DNA of 64,000 nt, taken from contig JAHHDR010000002.1 in the NCBI GenBank assembly GCA_019739215.1, positions 157,411 through 221,410 on the forward strand, written 5' to 3'. The number at the start of each line of letters is the position of its first letter. Positions within the stretch are counted from its first letter, which is position 1. Below the pieces are notes generated by a model. That model worked only from the letters and a program-made list of their open reading frames with translations, made no database searches and was not told where the DNA came from. The stretch is from Rhizobium sp. Its GTDB lineage: Bacteria > Pseudomonadota > Alphaproteobacteria > Rhizobiales > Rhizobiaceae. Made by a program: the position numbers and the translations under genes. Shown one piece after another: positions 10,768 to 20,945 of the stretch.

Positions 10768-11882
10768 GTACCCGGCCAAGCTTACAGCCTATGTCAGGGA
10801 CATCGCCCGGCATGCCGGGTTCGACACCTGCCGTATCACCGATGCCGTGACCGAGGAACGGCTCGGGCAGGACCTCGGCGGCTATGTCGCCGCCGGGCAT
10901 CACGGCACCATGGCCTGGATGGAGGAGACGCAGGCGCGCCGCGCGGCGCCCACCTCGCTCTGGCCGGAGGCGCGGTCGGTCATCATGCTCGGCATGAATT
11001 ACGGTCCGGACCACGATCCGCGCGACCTCCTGGACGAGAGAAGCGTCGGCAATATCTCGGTCTATGCCCGCAATCGCGACTATCACGACGTCATCAAGGG
11101 CAAGCTCAAGGAGATGGCGGGGAAGTTCGCGGCGCGGAGCGGGGCCGAGGTCAAGGTCTTCGTCGATACTGCGCCGGTGATGGAAAAGCCGCTGGCCGCG
11201 AAGGCGGGGCTTGGCTGGCAGGGCAAGCACACCAATCTCGTCAGCCGCGAATTCGGCTCGTGGCTGTTCCTCGGCTCGATCTTCACCGATGTGCCGCTAC
11301 TCTACGATACCGCCGAGGTCGACCATTGCGGCTCCTGCCGGTCCTGCCTCGATGCCTGTCCGACCAATGCCTTCACCGCGCCCTACCGGATCGACGCCCG
11401 CCGCTGCATTTCCTATCTCACCATCGAGCACAAGGGGACGATCCCGCACGAGTTTCGTCCGCTGATGGGCAACCGGATCTATGGCTGCGACGATTGTCTT
11501 GCCGCCTGTCCGTGGAACAAATTCGCCAGCGTTGCCCGGGAGATGAAGCTGCAGCCGCGCATCGACCTGATGGCGCCGCCGCTGACGGACCTGCTCGCGC
11601 TCGACGATGCCGCCTTTCGCGCGTTTTTTTTCCGGCTCGCCGGTCAAGCGGATCGGCCGCGACCGTTTCGTGCGCAATTGCCTGATCGCCGCCGGCAATT
11701 CCGGCGATCCGGGCCTCGCGGAGCACTGTTGCAAGCTGCTGGGCGATCCCTCGGCGGATGTCAGGGCGATGGCGGTCTGGGCGCTTGGGCGGCTCGGAAG
11801 ACTTGAAAGTTTCCGTCATATATTGTCCGAAGAGACGGATGATTCCGTGCTTGCGGAAATCGAACGAGCGGAGACATTGTGA
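10748..11882 (+). CDS. queG: Epoxyqueuosine reductase, frameshifted in this sequence
   Basis: 4Fe-4S motifs [16 protein letters not shown] and [15 protein letters not shown]-terminus ([24 protein letters not shown]...) continues in the next frame after T8 at 11624-11631. Confidence 0.9.
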
Positions 11883-12754
11883 TGAAGCTTCTGATCCTCG
11901 GCGCCGGCTATTCGGGCAAGGCGATCGCCCGCATTTGCGCGCCGCAGTTCGAGACGATCCACGGCACGACGCGGACGGCGGCAAAGTTCGCCGAGATCGA
12001 GAAGACCGGGGCAACCCCGATCGCCTTTGACGGCAAGACGATCCCGCCGCAGCTTGCCGCTGCGCTGGGCGAGGCCACGCACATTCTGCAGTCGATTTCG
12101 CCGGAGCTCGATGGCGACGAATTCCTCAACCGGTTCAAGGATCTGGGCAAGCTGGCGCCCAAGCTCCAATGGATCGGCTATCTCTCAACGATCGGGGTCT
12201 ACGGCAATCGTGACGGCAACTGGGTCGACGAGGCCGCCAGCCTCGAGCCGGTGTCCGAGCGGTCGCGCGAACGGGTGATCGCCGAGCAGCAATGGCTGGA
12301 TGCGGGCGCGGCGCTCGGCATACCGGCCGCCGTGCTGCGGCTGTCCGGCATCTATGGCCCGGGCCGCAATGCCTTCGTCAATCTCGACAACGGGACCGCG
12401 CGGCGGCTGATCAAGGCAGGCCAGATCTTCAATCGCATCCGCGTCGAGGATATCGGCCGTTTCACCGCCTTCCTGATCGAGCACGGCAAGGGCGGGGTCT
12501 ATAATGTGACCGATGCCGAACCGTCGCCGCCGCAGGACGTCATCGAATATGCCGCCCGGCTGATGGGCGTCGCGGTGCCGCCGGACATTCCTTTCGAGAC
12601 GGCGGAACTGAGCCCGATGGCGCGCTCCTTCTATGGCGAGACCAAGCGGGTATCCAATGCCCGATCGTGTAAACTCGGCTTCGAATACCTCTATCCGGAC
12701 TATCGGGTTTCGCTCGATCAGATGTGGAACGATCAGTCCTGGCGCGCATTCTGA
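11882..12754 (+). CDS. NAD(P)-dependent oxidoreductase / SDR-type (YeeZ-like)
   Basis: [18 protein letters not shown] Rossmann motif; WIGYLSTIGVYG. Confidence 0.85.
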   Translation: MKLLILGAGYSGKAIARICAPQFETIHGTTRTAAKFAEIEKTGATPIAFDGKTIPPQLAAALGEATHILQSISPELDGDEFLNRFKDLGKLAPKLQWIGYLSTIGVYGNRDGNWVDEAASLEPVSERSRERVIAEQQWLDAGAALGIPAAVLRLSGIYGPGRNAFVNLDNGTARRLIKAGQIFNRIRVEDIGRFTAFLIEHGKGGVYNVTDAEPSPPQDVIEYAARLMGVAVPPDIPFETAELSPMARSFYGETKRVSNARSCKLGFEYLYPDYRVSLDQMWNDQSWRAF

Positions 12755-12811
12755 CTGAGGATCCTTGCGCTCCCGCCGCTTAGTCTTCGTAGAATCCGCG
12801 GATTGCGCCGC

Positions 12812-12827
12812 TTAACGCGTGGTTAAC
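12812..12827. promoter_or_regulatory. Candidate CtrA-binding site TTAA-N7-TTAAC
   Basis: TTAACGCGTGGTTAAC read directly; upstream of the RlpA-family gene. Confidence 0.6.
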
Positions 12828-13032
12828 GACGTTTTTTTCTGCGGTTTTTGTGAGTGTGGCGCGAATGCCACGCTGACTTGGTGTGTCTATGCTTAATAAC
12901 TGTTTTCGAGGAAGAAATAATTTCTAGTTGTGTTAGCTGATGCTCAGATTCTTCCGAATGGAATCACTAACATTTCACGCTTTAATATTGCGTGATTGAA
13001 TTCGGCACGTTTTTGCCATTTTTCGCCAGTGA

Positions 13033-13440
13033 ATGCCCGTCTCACAAAATGAAACGGACGGAAAAGGTTCCACATTGGCAAAAAAAATCCGCATGGCAGT
13101 TGTCGCTGCCGCTGTCGTCATGAGTTCCACCATCGCAGCGGGGACTGCATCGGCCAAGAACGGTTGCGGCGGCGCCTCCTGGTACGCCCTGACGTCCAAG
13201 ACGGCTTCCGGCGAGCGCATGAACGCTGCCAAGCTGACGGCAGCCCACAAGTCATTCCGCTTCGGCACCAAGCTCCGCGTCACCAACAGCCGCAACGGCA
13301 AGAGCGTGATCGTTCGCATCAACGACCGGGGCCCGTTCATTCGTGGCCGCGTGCTCGACCTCTCCAAGGCCGCCGCCAACCATATCGGCATGATCCGCTC
13401 CGGTCACGCCAAGGTCTGTTATGAGGTGGTGAGCCGCTAA
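13033..13440 (+). CDS. RlpA-family (double-psi beta-barrel) secreted protein
   Basis: [70 protein letters not shown]; signal peptide; no SPOR domain. Start could be TTG at 13075. Confidence 0.88.
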   Translation: MPVSQNETDGKGSTLAKKIRMAVVAAAVVMSSTIAAGTASAKNGCGGASWYALTSKTASGERMNAAKLTAAHKSFRFGTKLRVTNSRNGKSVIVRINDRGPFIRGRVLDLSKAAANHIGMIRSGHAKVCYEVVSR

Positions 13441-13521
13441 GGCGCCACCTGCCGTCCGCGCAAACGCTTGCCCTTGCCTGCAATCGCGGCTACGACCCGG
13501 GGGCAATTTTCGGAGAAGAGC

Positions 13522-14811
13522 ATGCGTTTGGGCGGTCGCCTGGCGGGGGCCATCGAAGTCCTCGCCGATATCGAAAACCGTCGTCGGCCCGTGGCCGACG
13601 CGCTCAAGGACTGGGGCCTATCCCGCCGCTTCGCCGGATCGGGCGACCGGGCCGCGGTCGGCAACATCGTCTATGATGCGCTGCGCAAGAAGCTCTCCCA
13701 TGCCTGGCTGATGGATGATGCCGGTCCCGCCGCGCTCGCCCATGCCGTCCTGTTCCGCCAGTGGCGGATATCGCCCGAACAGCTTTCAGCGGATCTCGAC
13801 GGCGACAAGTTCGCGCCGGAGCCGCTGTCCGCGGCGACCCTTGAGGCCTTCCGCAGCCGCAGTCTCGACGATGCGCCCGACCATGTGAAGGGCGACATTC
13901 CCGAATGGGTCGTGCCGCTGCTGCAGGAGAATTTCGGCGACCAGTGGCTGGTCGAGGCGCAGGCTCTGGCCGAGCGTCCCTCGCTCGATCTCCGCACCAA
14001 CACGCTGCGTGCGGGCCGCGACAAGGTCGTCGATGCGCTGGAGGAGGCGCATGCGACGACGGCGCGGATCGCGCGACAGGGGGTGCGCATCGCGCCGGGC
14101 GAGGGGCCGTCGCGGCTTCCCAACGTCACCGCCGAGCTTTCCTTCGCCAAGGGCTGGTTCGAGGTCCAGGACGAGGGCTCGCAGATCGTCGCGGATCTTG
14201 TCATGGCCGGCGATGGCGAGCAGATCCTCGACTATTGCGCCGGCGGCGGCGGCAAGACGCTGGCGCTGTCTGCCACGATGCACAACAAGGGCCAGGTGCA
14301 CGCCTTCGACGCGGACCGCAAGCGGCTCGCGCCGATCATCGAGCGGCTCAGGCGCGCCGGCGCGCGCAATGTCCAGGTGCATGAGCGCGAGAAGGATCTC
14401 GCCGACCTCGTCGGCAAATGCGACCGCGTTCTCGTCGATGCACCCTGCACGGGCACCGGCACCTGGCGCCGGCGGCCGGACACCAAGTGGCGGTTGACGC
14501 AGAAGAACCTGGGCGAGCGGATCGAACAGCAGCGTCAGGTCCTTGCATCGGCGGCACGCTATGTGCGGCCGGGCGGCATGCTCTGTTACGTCACCTGCTC
14601 GCTGTTGCCCGCGGAAAACCAGGCCCAGGCCCGCCAGTTCGTCGCCGACAATGCCGGCTTCGAACTCGTATCGGCGCTCGACAACTGGCAATCGCTGTTC
14701 GGGGCGTCGGGTGTGCAGCCGGTGTCGAAGGACGGCGCGACGGTGACGCTGTCGCCCGCGTCGACCGATACGGACGGCTTCTTCTTCGCGATGATGCAGC
14801 GGAAGGGCTGA
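13522..14811 (+). CDS. RsmB/NOP family class I SAM-dependent RNA methyltransferase
   Basis: ILDYCAGGGGKTLAL, DAPCTGTGTWRRRPD and CYVTCSLLPAENQ motifs. Confidence 0.93.
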   Translation: MRLGGRLAGAIEVLADIENRRRPVADALKDWGLSRRFAGSGDRAAVGNIVYDALRKKLSHAWLMDDAGPAALAHAVLFRQWRISPEQLSADLDGDKFAPEPLSAATLEAFRSRSLDDAPDHVKGDIPEWVVPLLQENFGDQWLVEAQALAERPSLDLRTNTLRAGRDKVVDALEEAHATTARIARQGVRIAPGEGPSRLPNVTAELSFAKGWFEVQDEGSQIVADLVMAGDGEQILDYCAGGGGKTLALSATMHNKGQVHAFDADRKRLAPIIERLRRAGARNVQVHEREKDLADLVGKCDRVLVDAPCTGTGTWRRRPDTKWRLTQKNLGERIEQQRQVLASAARYVRPGGMLCYVTCSLLPAENQAQARQFVADNAGFELVSALDNWQSLFGASGVQPVSKDGATVTLSPASTDTDGFFFAMMQRKG

Positions 14812-14978
14812 GCCGGTTTGGAATACGGCACTGAAGCCGTCGCTTCGCTCGACCGTCGATGATGTTGACCTGGCTCTGCCAGTGCGCATGTCACAACTAT
14901 CCAAGAGTGGACGGGCGCCTTTGCAGCCCGTACAATCCCTGCTTCCTAGTGTCGGATTGTTCTGGCGGGAGGGAGTGA

Positions 14979-15836
14979 ATGGCCATCTTCATGGACCGTC
15001 ATGTTCTCACGGGAAGCACTGCTGCCGACGTTGCGGCGGCGCATCTCAGCGATGTCGAGATACAGGATCGCTATGGGGTCAGATTTATGACCTACTGGTA
15101 CGACCAGCAGCGCGGAACCGCCTTCTGCCTTGTGGACGCGCCAGATATCGAGGCGGTTCAATGCGTGCATCGCGTGGCGCATGGTTTCATCGCCAGCGAG
15201 GTCGTCGAGGTTTCCCTGTCGGCGGTCGAGGCGTTCCTCGGGCGGATTCATGACCCCGCGCCTGCGTCCCAGCCATCGAATGACATCGCCGAAGGCGGAC
15301 ACCGCACGATACTGTTTACGGACATCGTCGGCTCGACGGCCATGACGTCCCGACTGGGCGACAGGATGGCGACCGAACTGGTCAGGGCGCATGATGCGGT
15401 CGTGCGCCGATGCCTCGCCCGATTTTCGGGCCGTGAAGTGAAGCACACCGGCGACGGCATCATGGCGACCTTCGCAGCGACGGCTGCCGCGGTGGATTGC
15501 GCAAGGACTATTCAGCAGGATTTCAGGCACTATAACAGCGGCAATTCTGAGCCTATCCATGTGCGCATAGGCCTCGATTGTGGCGAACCCGTCGAGGACA
15601 GCAACGATCTGTTCGGATCCACCGTTCAACTCGCTGCACGCTTGTGCGCCCTGGCCTCGGGTGAGCAGATTCTGGTCTCGGAAAACGTCGTGCGCGAGTG
15701 CGATGCCAAGGAGCTTTTCGCCCAGGCGAGCCATCGGCGCCTCAAGGGTTTCTCGAAGCCGGTGCCGATCTTCCAATGTGACTGGGTCGATGCCGCTGTC
15801 GCCGGTCACCACGACAAGAGTCTGGATTCATTATAA
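14979..15836 (+). CDS. DUF4242-like N-terminal domain fused to class III adenylate/guanylate cyclase domain
   Basis: MAIFMDRHVLTGSTAADVAAAH...ADGYGVRF-like N-terminus; C-terminus TILFTDIVGSTAMTSRLGD...HTGDGIMATF is a cyclase core. Confidence 0.8.
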   Translation: MAIFMDRHVLTGSTAADVAAAHLSDVEIQDRYGVRFMTYWYDQQRGTAFCLVDAPDIEAVQCVHRVAHGFIASEVVEVSLSAVEAFLGRIHDPAPASQPSNDIAEGGHRTILFTDIVGSTAMTSRLGDRMATELVRAHDAVVRRCLARFSGREVKHTGDGIMATFAATAAAVDCARTIQQDFRHYNSGNSEPIHVRIGLDCGEPVEDSNDLFGSTVQLAARLCALASGEQILVSENVVRECDAKELFAQASHRRLKGFSKPVPIFQCDWVDAAVAGHHDKSLDSL

Positions 15837-15908
15837 ACTATACTATTTGACACCAGATTTCTTTTGCGCGATGACGCCCTCAGCATTCAGGAAGCCGAGG
15901 GAGACATC

Positions 15909-17186
<1,278 letters not shown>

Positions 17187-17232
17187 CGCAGGACTGATGG
17201 GCCGGACACGCGCCGGCCCCTCCGGATTGGAC

Positions 17233-18726
17233 ATGAAACGATACTGGATGGCCTTGCCGCCGCTCGTCTTGCTGGCGGCAGGTACCCTCGGCGCCCGGGC
17301 CGTCACCCCCCAGGCGACCTTGCTCCCGGCCGAGATCGAACGACTGATCCGGCCGACGGCGGATTTTTCGCATGCGGAGCCATCGGAGGCGCTTCAGGCC
17401 GGTGCCACGACCTCGATCGAGGAGCCCGACCGGCTTGCCTTCTCGCATTTCTCGACCAATCTCCCGGACGACAAGCGGATGGATTTCCGACTGGGCAACG
17501 CGCTGTTCCGCAAGCTCTGGGTCGCATCGCCATCTTCGACGAGGGCGTCCGACGGGCTCGGACCCTTCTACAACGCGCGGTCCTGCGAAGAATGCCACAA
17601 GGACGACGGCCGCGGCATGCCGCCTGATGGCAAGGACCGGGGCACGCTGTTCCTGCGGCTGGCGCGCGGCGCCGACACGGATGCCGAAAAAGCTGCTGTG
17701 GCAGAAGGCACGCTGAGGAATTTCCCTGATCCCGTCTACGGCACACAATTGCAGGACAGGGCGATTCCCGGCCTGCTGGCCGAGGCGCAGGTCAAGATCA
17801 CCTATTCGCCGCTGCCCTTCACCTTTCCCGATGGCACGGTGGTGACGCTGCGCAAGCCGACCTACGCCGTTGCCGACCTGCGCTACGGCCCGCTTGACCC
17901 GCGCACCACGCTGTCGCCGCGCGTCGCGCCGCAGATGATCGGTCTGGGCCTGATTGAGGCAATCCCGGAGGCGCAGATCCGCGCGCTGGCGGACCCCGAC
18001 GATCGAGACGGCGACGGCATTTCGGGCAGGCTGCAGGTCGTGCGCAACATGGCGGGCGATACGCGTGTCGGCCTGTTCGGCTGGAAGGCCGAGAATGCCA
18101 CGATCCGCGACCAGACGGCGCATGCCTTTGCCGGCGATCTCGGCATTTCGACGCCCCTGATCGATTCGCCGCATGGTGACTGCACGGACGCGCAGACGGA
18201 CTGTCTCGCGCTACCGACCGGCGAACAGACCAAGCTCGGCAAAAGCGAGGCGCCCGACCCGATCCTCGAACTGGTGACGCATTATTCCCGTCATCTCGCC
18301 GTGCCTGCCCGCCGCAAGTCGGGCTTTGCCGATGTTCTCGCGGGCAAGAAGCTGTTCTACGACGCCGGCTGCATCTCCTGCCACCGGCCGAAATTCGTGA
18401 CCGCTGATGATGCGCCTAGGGAATTCCGGGCGCAGCTGATCTGGCCCTATTCCGATTTCCTGCTGCATGACATGGGCGAGGGCCTCGCCGACGGGCAGCC
18501 GGTGGGGGGTGCGACAGGAAGGGAGTGGCGGACGCCGCCGCTCTGGGGTATTGGGCTGACCAGCACCGTGACGAACAAGGCGTTCTACCTGCATGACGGC
18601 CGCGCCCGCAGCCTGGAGGAGGCGATCCTCTGGCATGGCGGCGAGGCCGAGGCGGCGCGGGACAAATATGCGAGCCTGACGCGGGCCGATCGCGAAAACC
18701 TGATCAAGTTCCTGGAGTCGCTGTGA
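17233..18726 (+). CDS. Di-heme oxidoreductase family protein (DHO, c-type cytochrome)
   Basis: Two CxxCH sites: CEECHKDDGRG and CISCHRPKF; signal peptide. Confidence 0.92.
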   Translation: MKRYWMALPPLVLLAAGTLGARAVTPQATLLPAEIERLIRPTADFSHAEPSEALQAGATTSIEEPDRLAFSHFSTNLPDDKRMDFRLGNALFRKLWVASPSSTRASDGLGPFYNARSCEECHKDDGRGMPPDGKDRGTLFLRLARGADTDAEKAAVAEGTLRNFPDPVYGTQLQDRAIPGLLAEAQVKITYSPLPFTFPDGTVVTLRKPTYAVADLRYGPLDPRTTLSPRVAPQMIGLGLIEAIPEAQIRALADPDDRDGDGISGRLQVVRNMAGDTRVGLFGWKAENATIRDQTAHAFAGDLGISTPLIDSPHGDCTDAQTDCLALPTGEQTKLGKSEAPDPILELVTHYSRHLAVPARRKSGFADVLAGKKLFYDAGCISCHRPKFVTADDAPREFRAQLIWPYSDFLLHDMGEGLADGQPVGGATGREWRTPPLWGIGLTSTVTNKAFYLHDGRARSLEEAILWHGGEAEAARDKYASLTRADRENLIKFLESL

Positions 18727-19805
18727 TGCGATTGATGATCGGCCTGATATTGACAGTCTTGCTCCTGGCCGCCGGTCCCTCTGCCGCCTTCGACAAGGGG
18801 CAGGCGACCAAGGTGATGGCCAATGCCGTCGATGGCTATATCAGGCCGGCCTATGCCGATTTTCATGCCAAGGCCTCGGCGCTGGCGGACGCCACCGGGA
18901 GCTTCTGCGCCGCGACGTCGGACGACGGTCTCGAGGCGGTGCAGGCGCGCTTTGCCAATACGGTCGAGAGCTGGGGCGGGATCGAATTCCTCAGGCTGGG
19001 GCCCGTCATGGAAGAGAACCGCTTCGAGCGCATCCTGTTCTATCCCGACCGCAAGTCGACCGGGCTCAAGCAGGTGCAGGCTTTGCTCGCCAAGCCCGAC
19101 GAACGGATGACGGACGCGCCGTCGCTCAAGTCCCGTAGCGTGGCGATCCAGGGTCTCGGCGCCTTCGAATTCCTGTTCTTCGGTTCCTATCCGGAGGGAA
19201 TCGTCGCCGAAAAGAACGGGTTCCGCTGCCGCTATGGCCTTGCGGTCGCGAAGAATATCGAGAGCATTGCCGCCGAACTGCAGACGGCCTGGGATGCGCC
19301 GGAGGGCATCGCGCGCCACTGGAAGACCCCGGGCGCCGACAACCCGGTCTATCGCGACGACAAGGAGGCCGTCTCGGCGCTGATCGGCATTGCCGTGCAT
19401 GGGCTCGAGATGGTGCGTGATCAGCGCATCAGGCATTTCTACAAGGGCAAGGGCCAGAAGGTTTCGCCGAAGCTTGCCGTGCACTGGCGCTCGGGGCTGA
19501 CGATGAAGGCATTGACGGCCAATGTCGCGGGGCTGGCGACCTTCTGGACGGTGACGGATATGGCCTCGCTGCTCGATGACGACATGCGGTCGCTGTCGGA
19601 ATCGGCGAGCTTCGACCTCAGGAATGCGCTGTCGGCGCTCTCCGCACTCGAACAGCCGACGGCGGAGCGGCTGGCAGACGACAAATATCTTGGCAAGCTC
19701 GACTTTATCACCTTCAATCTCAAGGACGCGATGACCCGCATCGATGGCGATGTCGGCGGGGCGATCGGGCTGGGTGCCGGATTCTCCTTCGCGGACGGGG
19801 ACTGA
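18726..19805 (+). CDS. Imelysin family protein, divergent second copy
   Basis: Signal peptide; imelysin-like organisation but IQGLGAFEFLFFG in place of GxHxxE. Confidence 0.82.
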   Translation: MRLMIGLILTVLLLAAGPSAAFDKGQATKVMANAVDGYIRPAYADFHAKASALADATGSFCAATSDDGLEAVQARFANTVESWGGIEFLRLGPVMEENRFERILFYPDRKSTGLKQVQALLAKPDERMTDAPSLKSRSVAIQGLGAFEFLFFGSYPEGIVAEKNGFRCRYGLAVAKNIESIAAELQTAWDAPEGIARHWKTPGADNPVYRDDKEAVSALIGIAVHGLEMVRDQRIRHFYKGKGQKVSPKLAVHWRSGLTMKALTANVAGLATFWTVTDMASLLDDDMRSLSESASFDLRNALSALSALEQPTAERLADDKYLGKLDFITFNLKDAMTRIDGDVGGAIGLGAGFSFADGD

Positions 19806-19806
19806 G

Positions 19807-20886
19807 ATGCTGTCGGCTCCGATCGATCGGCGCAGCTTTCTCAAGGCGGCGGGCCTTGGCTTTGCCGCAACTTTGGTGCCGAGCGGGGCCGAGGCGCTGG
19901 CCAAGACCGACGCTGTCTTTGCCGCCGCCTACATGGCCGGGGCGGAAACCTATGGGGTGGCGCTGCTGGCCGAGAACGGCAGGGAGATCAGCCGCATCCC
20001 GCTGCCCGATCGCGGCCATGACGTGACCCATGATACCAACTCGACGCATGCCGTGGTCTTCGCCCGCCGGCCCGGCACTTTCGCGCTCGTCTTCGACACC
20101 GCAACCGGCAAGCCGGTCAAGCTGATCGAATCCGCCGAGGACCGGCATTTCTTCGGTCATGGCGTCTTCTCGCCCGATGGCAGGCTGCTCTACATCGCCG
20201 AGAACGACTTCGACAACTTCGCCGGCATGATCGGCCTCTACGACGTCCGGTCGGGTTACGGGAAGATCGGCGAGTTCCCGGCGTATGGCATGGATACGCA
20301 TGACATCCAGCTGATGGAGGGTGGTCGCTACCTTGCCATCGCCAATGGCGGCATCCGGCAGCATCCGGATACCGGCCGCGCCAAGCTCAACATCGATCAC
20401 ATGGAGCCGTCGCTGGTCATCGTCGATCTCGCGCATGGTCGCGTCGTCGAAAAGCACGCGATGCCGGACGACATCCGACAGCTCTCGACCCGCCACATGG
20501 ATATAGACGCGCGTGGCCGCGTCTGGTTCGGCTGCCAGTTCGAAGGCGCCCGCAATCGCCATCCGCAACTGCTGGGCAGCTTTCGTCGCGGCGAGGATGT
20601 CCGGTTCCTCGACATGCCCGAGCCGCTGCTTGTCGGCTTCGACAACTATGTCGGTTCGGTCGCCGTCAATCGCGCGGCCGGGCTGGTGGCGATATCCTCG
20701 CCCAAGGGCGGGCAGTGGGCGGCCTTCGATGTCGAGACGGGTCAGTTGGCCCACCGGGAGAGCATCGCGGGCGTCTGCGGCCTCGCGGTCGACCAGCCGG
20801 GATTTCTGCGTTCGACGGAGAATGGCTCGTTCGGTGCGGCCCGGTCGGAGATTGCCTGGGACAACCACATTAGCCGGCTCGGGTGA
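19807..20886 (+). CDS. DUF1513 domain-containing protein, probable Tat substrate
   Basis: DRRSFLKAAGLGFAATL twin-arginine signal; beta-propeller-like repeats; operon context. Confidence 0.87.
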   Translation: MLSAPIDRRSFLKAAGLGFAATLVPSGAEALAKTDAVFAAAYMAGAETYGVALLAENGREISRIPLPDRGHDVTHDTNSTHAVVFARRPGTFALVFDTATGKPVKLIESAEDRHFFGHGVFSPDGRLLYIAENDFDNFAGMIGLYDVRSGYGKIGEFPAYGMDTHDIQLMEGGRYLAIANGGIRQHPDTGRAKLNIDHMEPSLVIVDLAHGRVVEKHAMPDDIRQLSTRHMDIDARGRVWFGCQFEGARNRHPQLLGSFRRGEDVRFLDMPEPLLVGFDNYVGSVAVNRAAGLVAISSPKGGQWAAFDVETGQLAHRESIAGVCGLAVDQPGFLRSTENGSFGAARSEIAWDNHISRLG

Positions 20887-20945
20887 TCGGCATTGACTCC
20901 CCCGCGTCCGGCGTGGAATGCCTTTCGGTGATCGAGGAGGAAACG

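Noticed and set aside
15829-15860. Possible iron box upstream of the imelysin operon
   Set aside because: The AT-rich stretch has only a weak dyad; no convincing ICE, IRO or Fur-like palindrome could be read.
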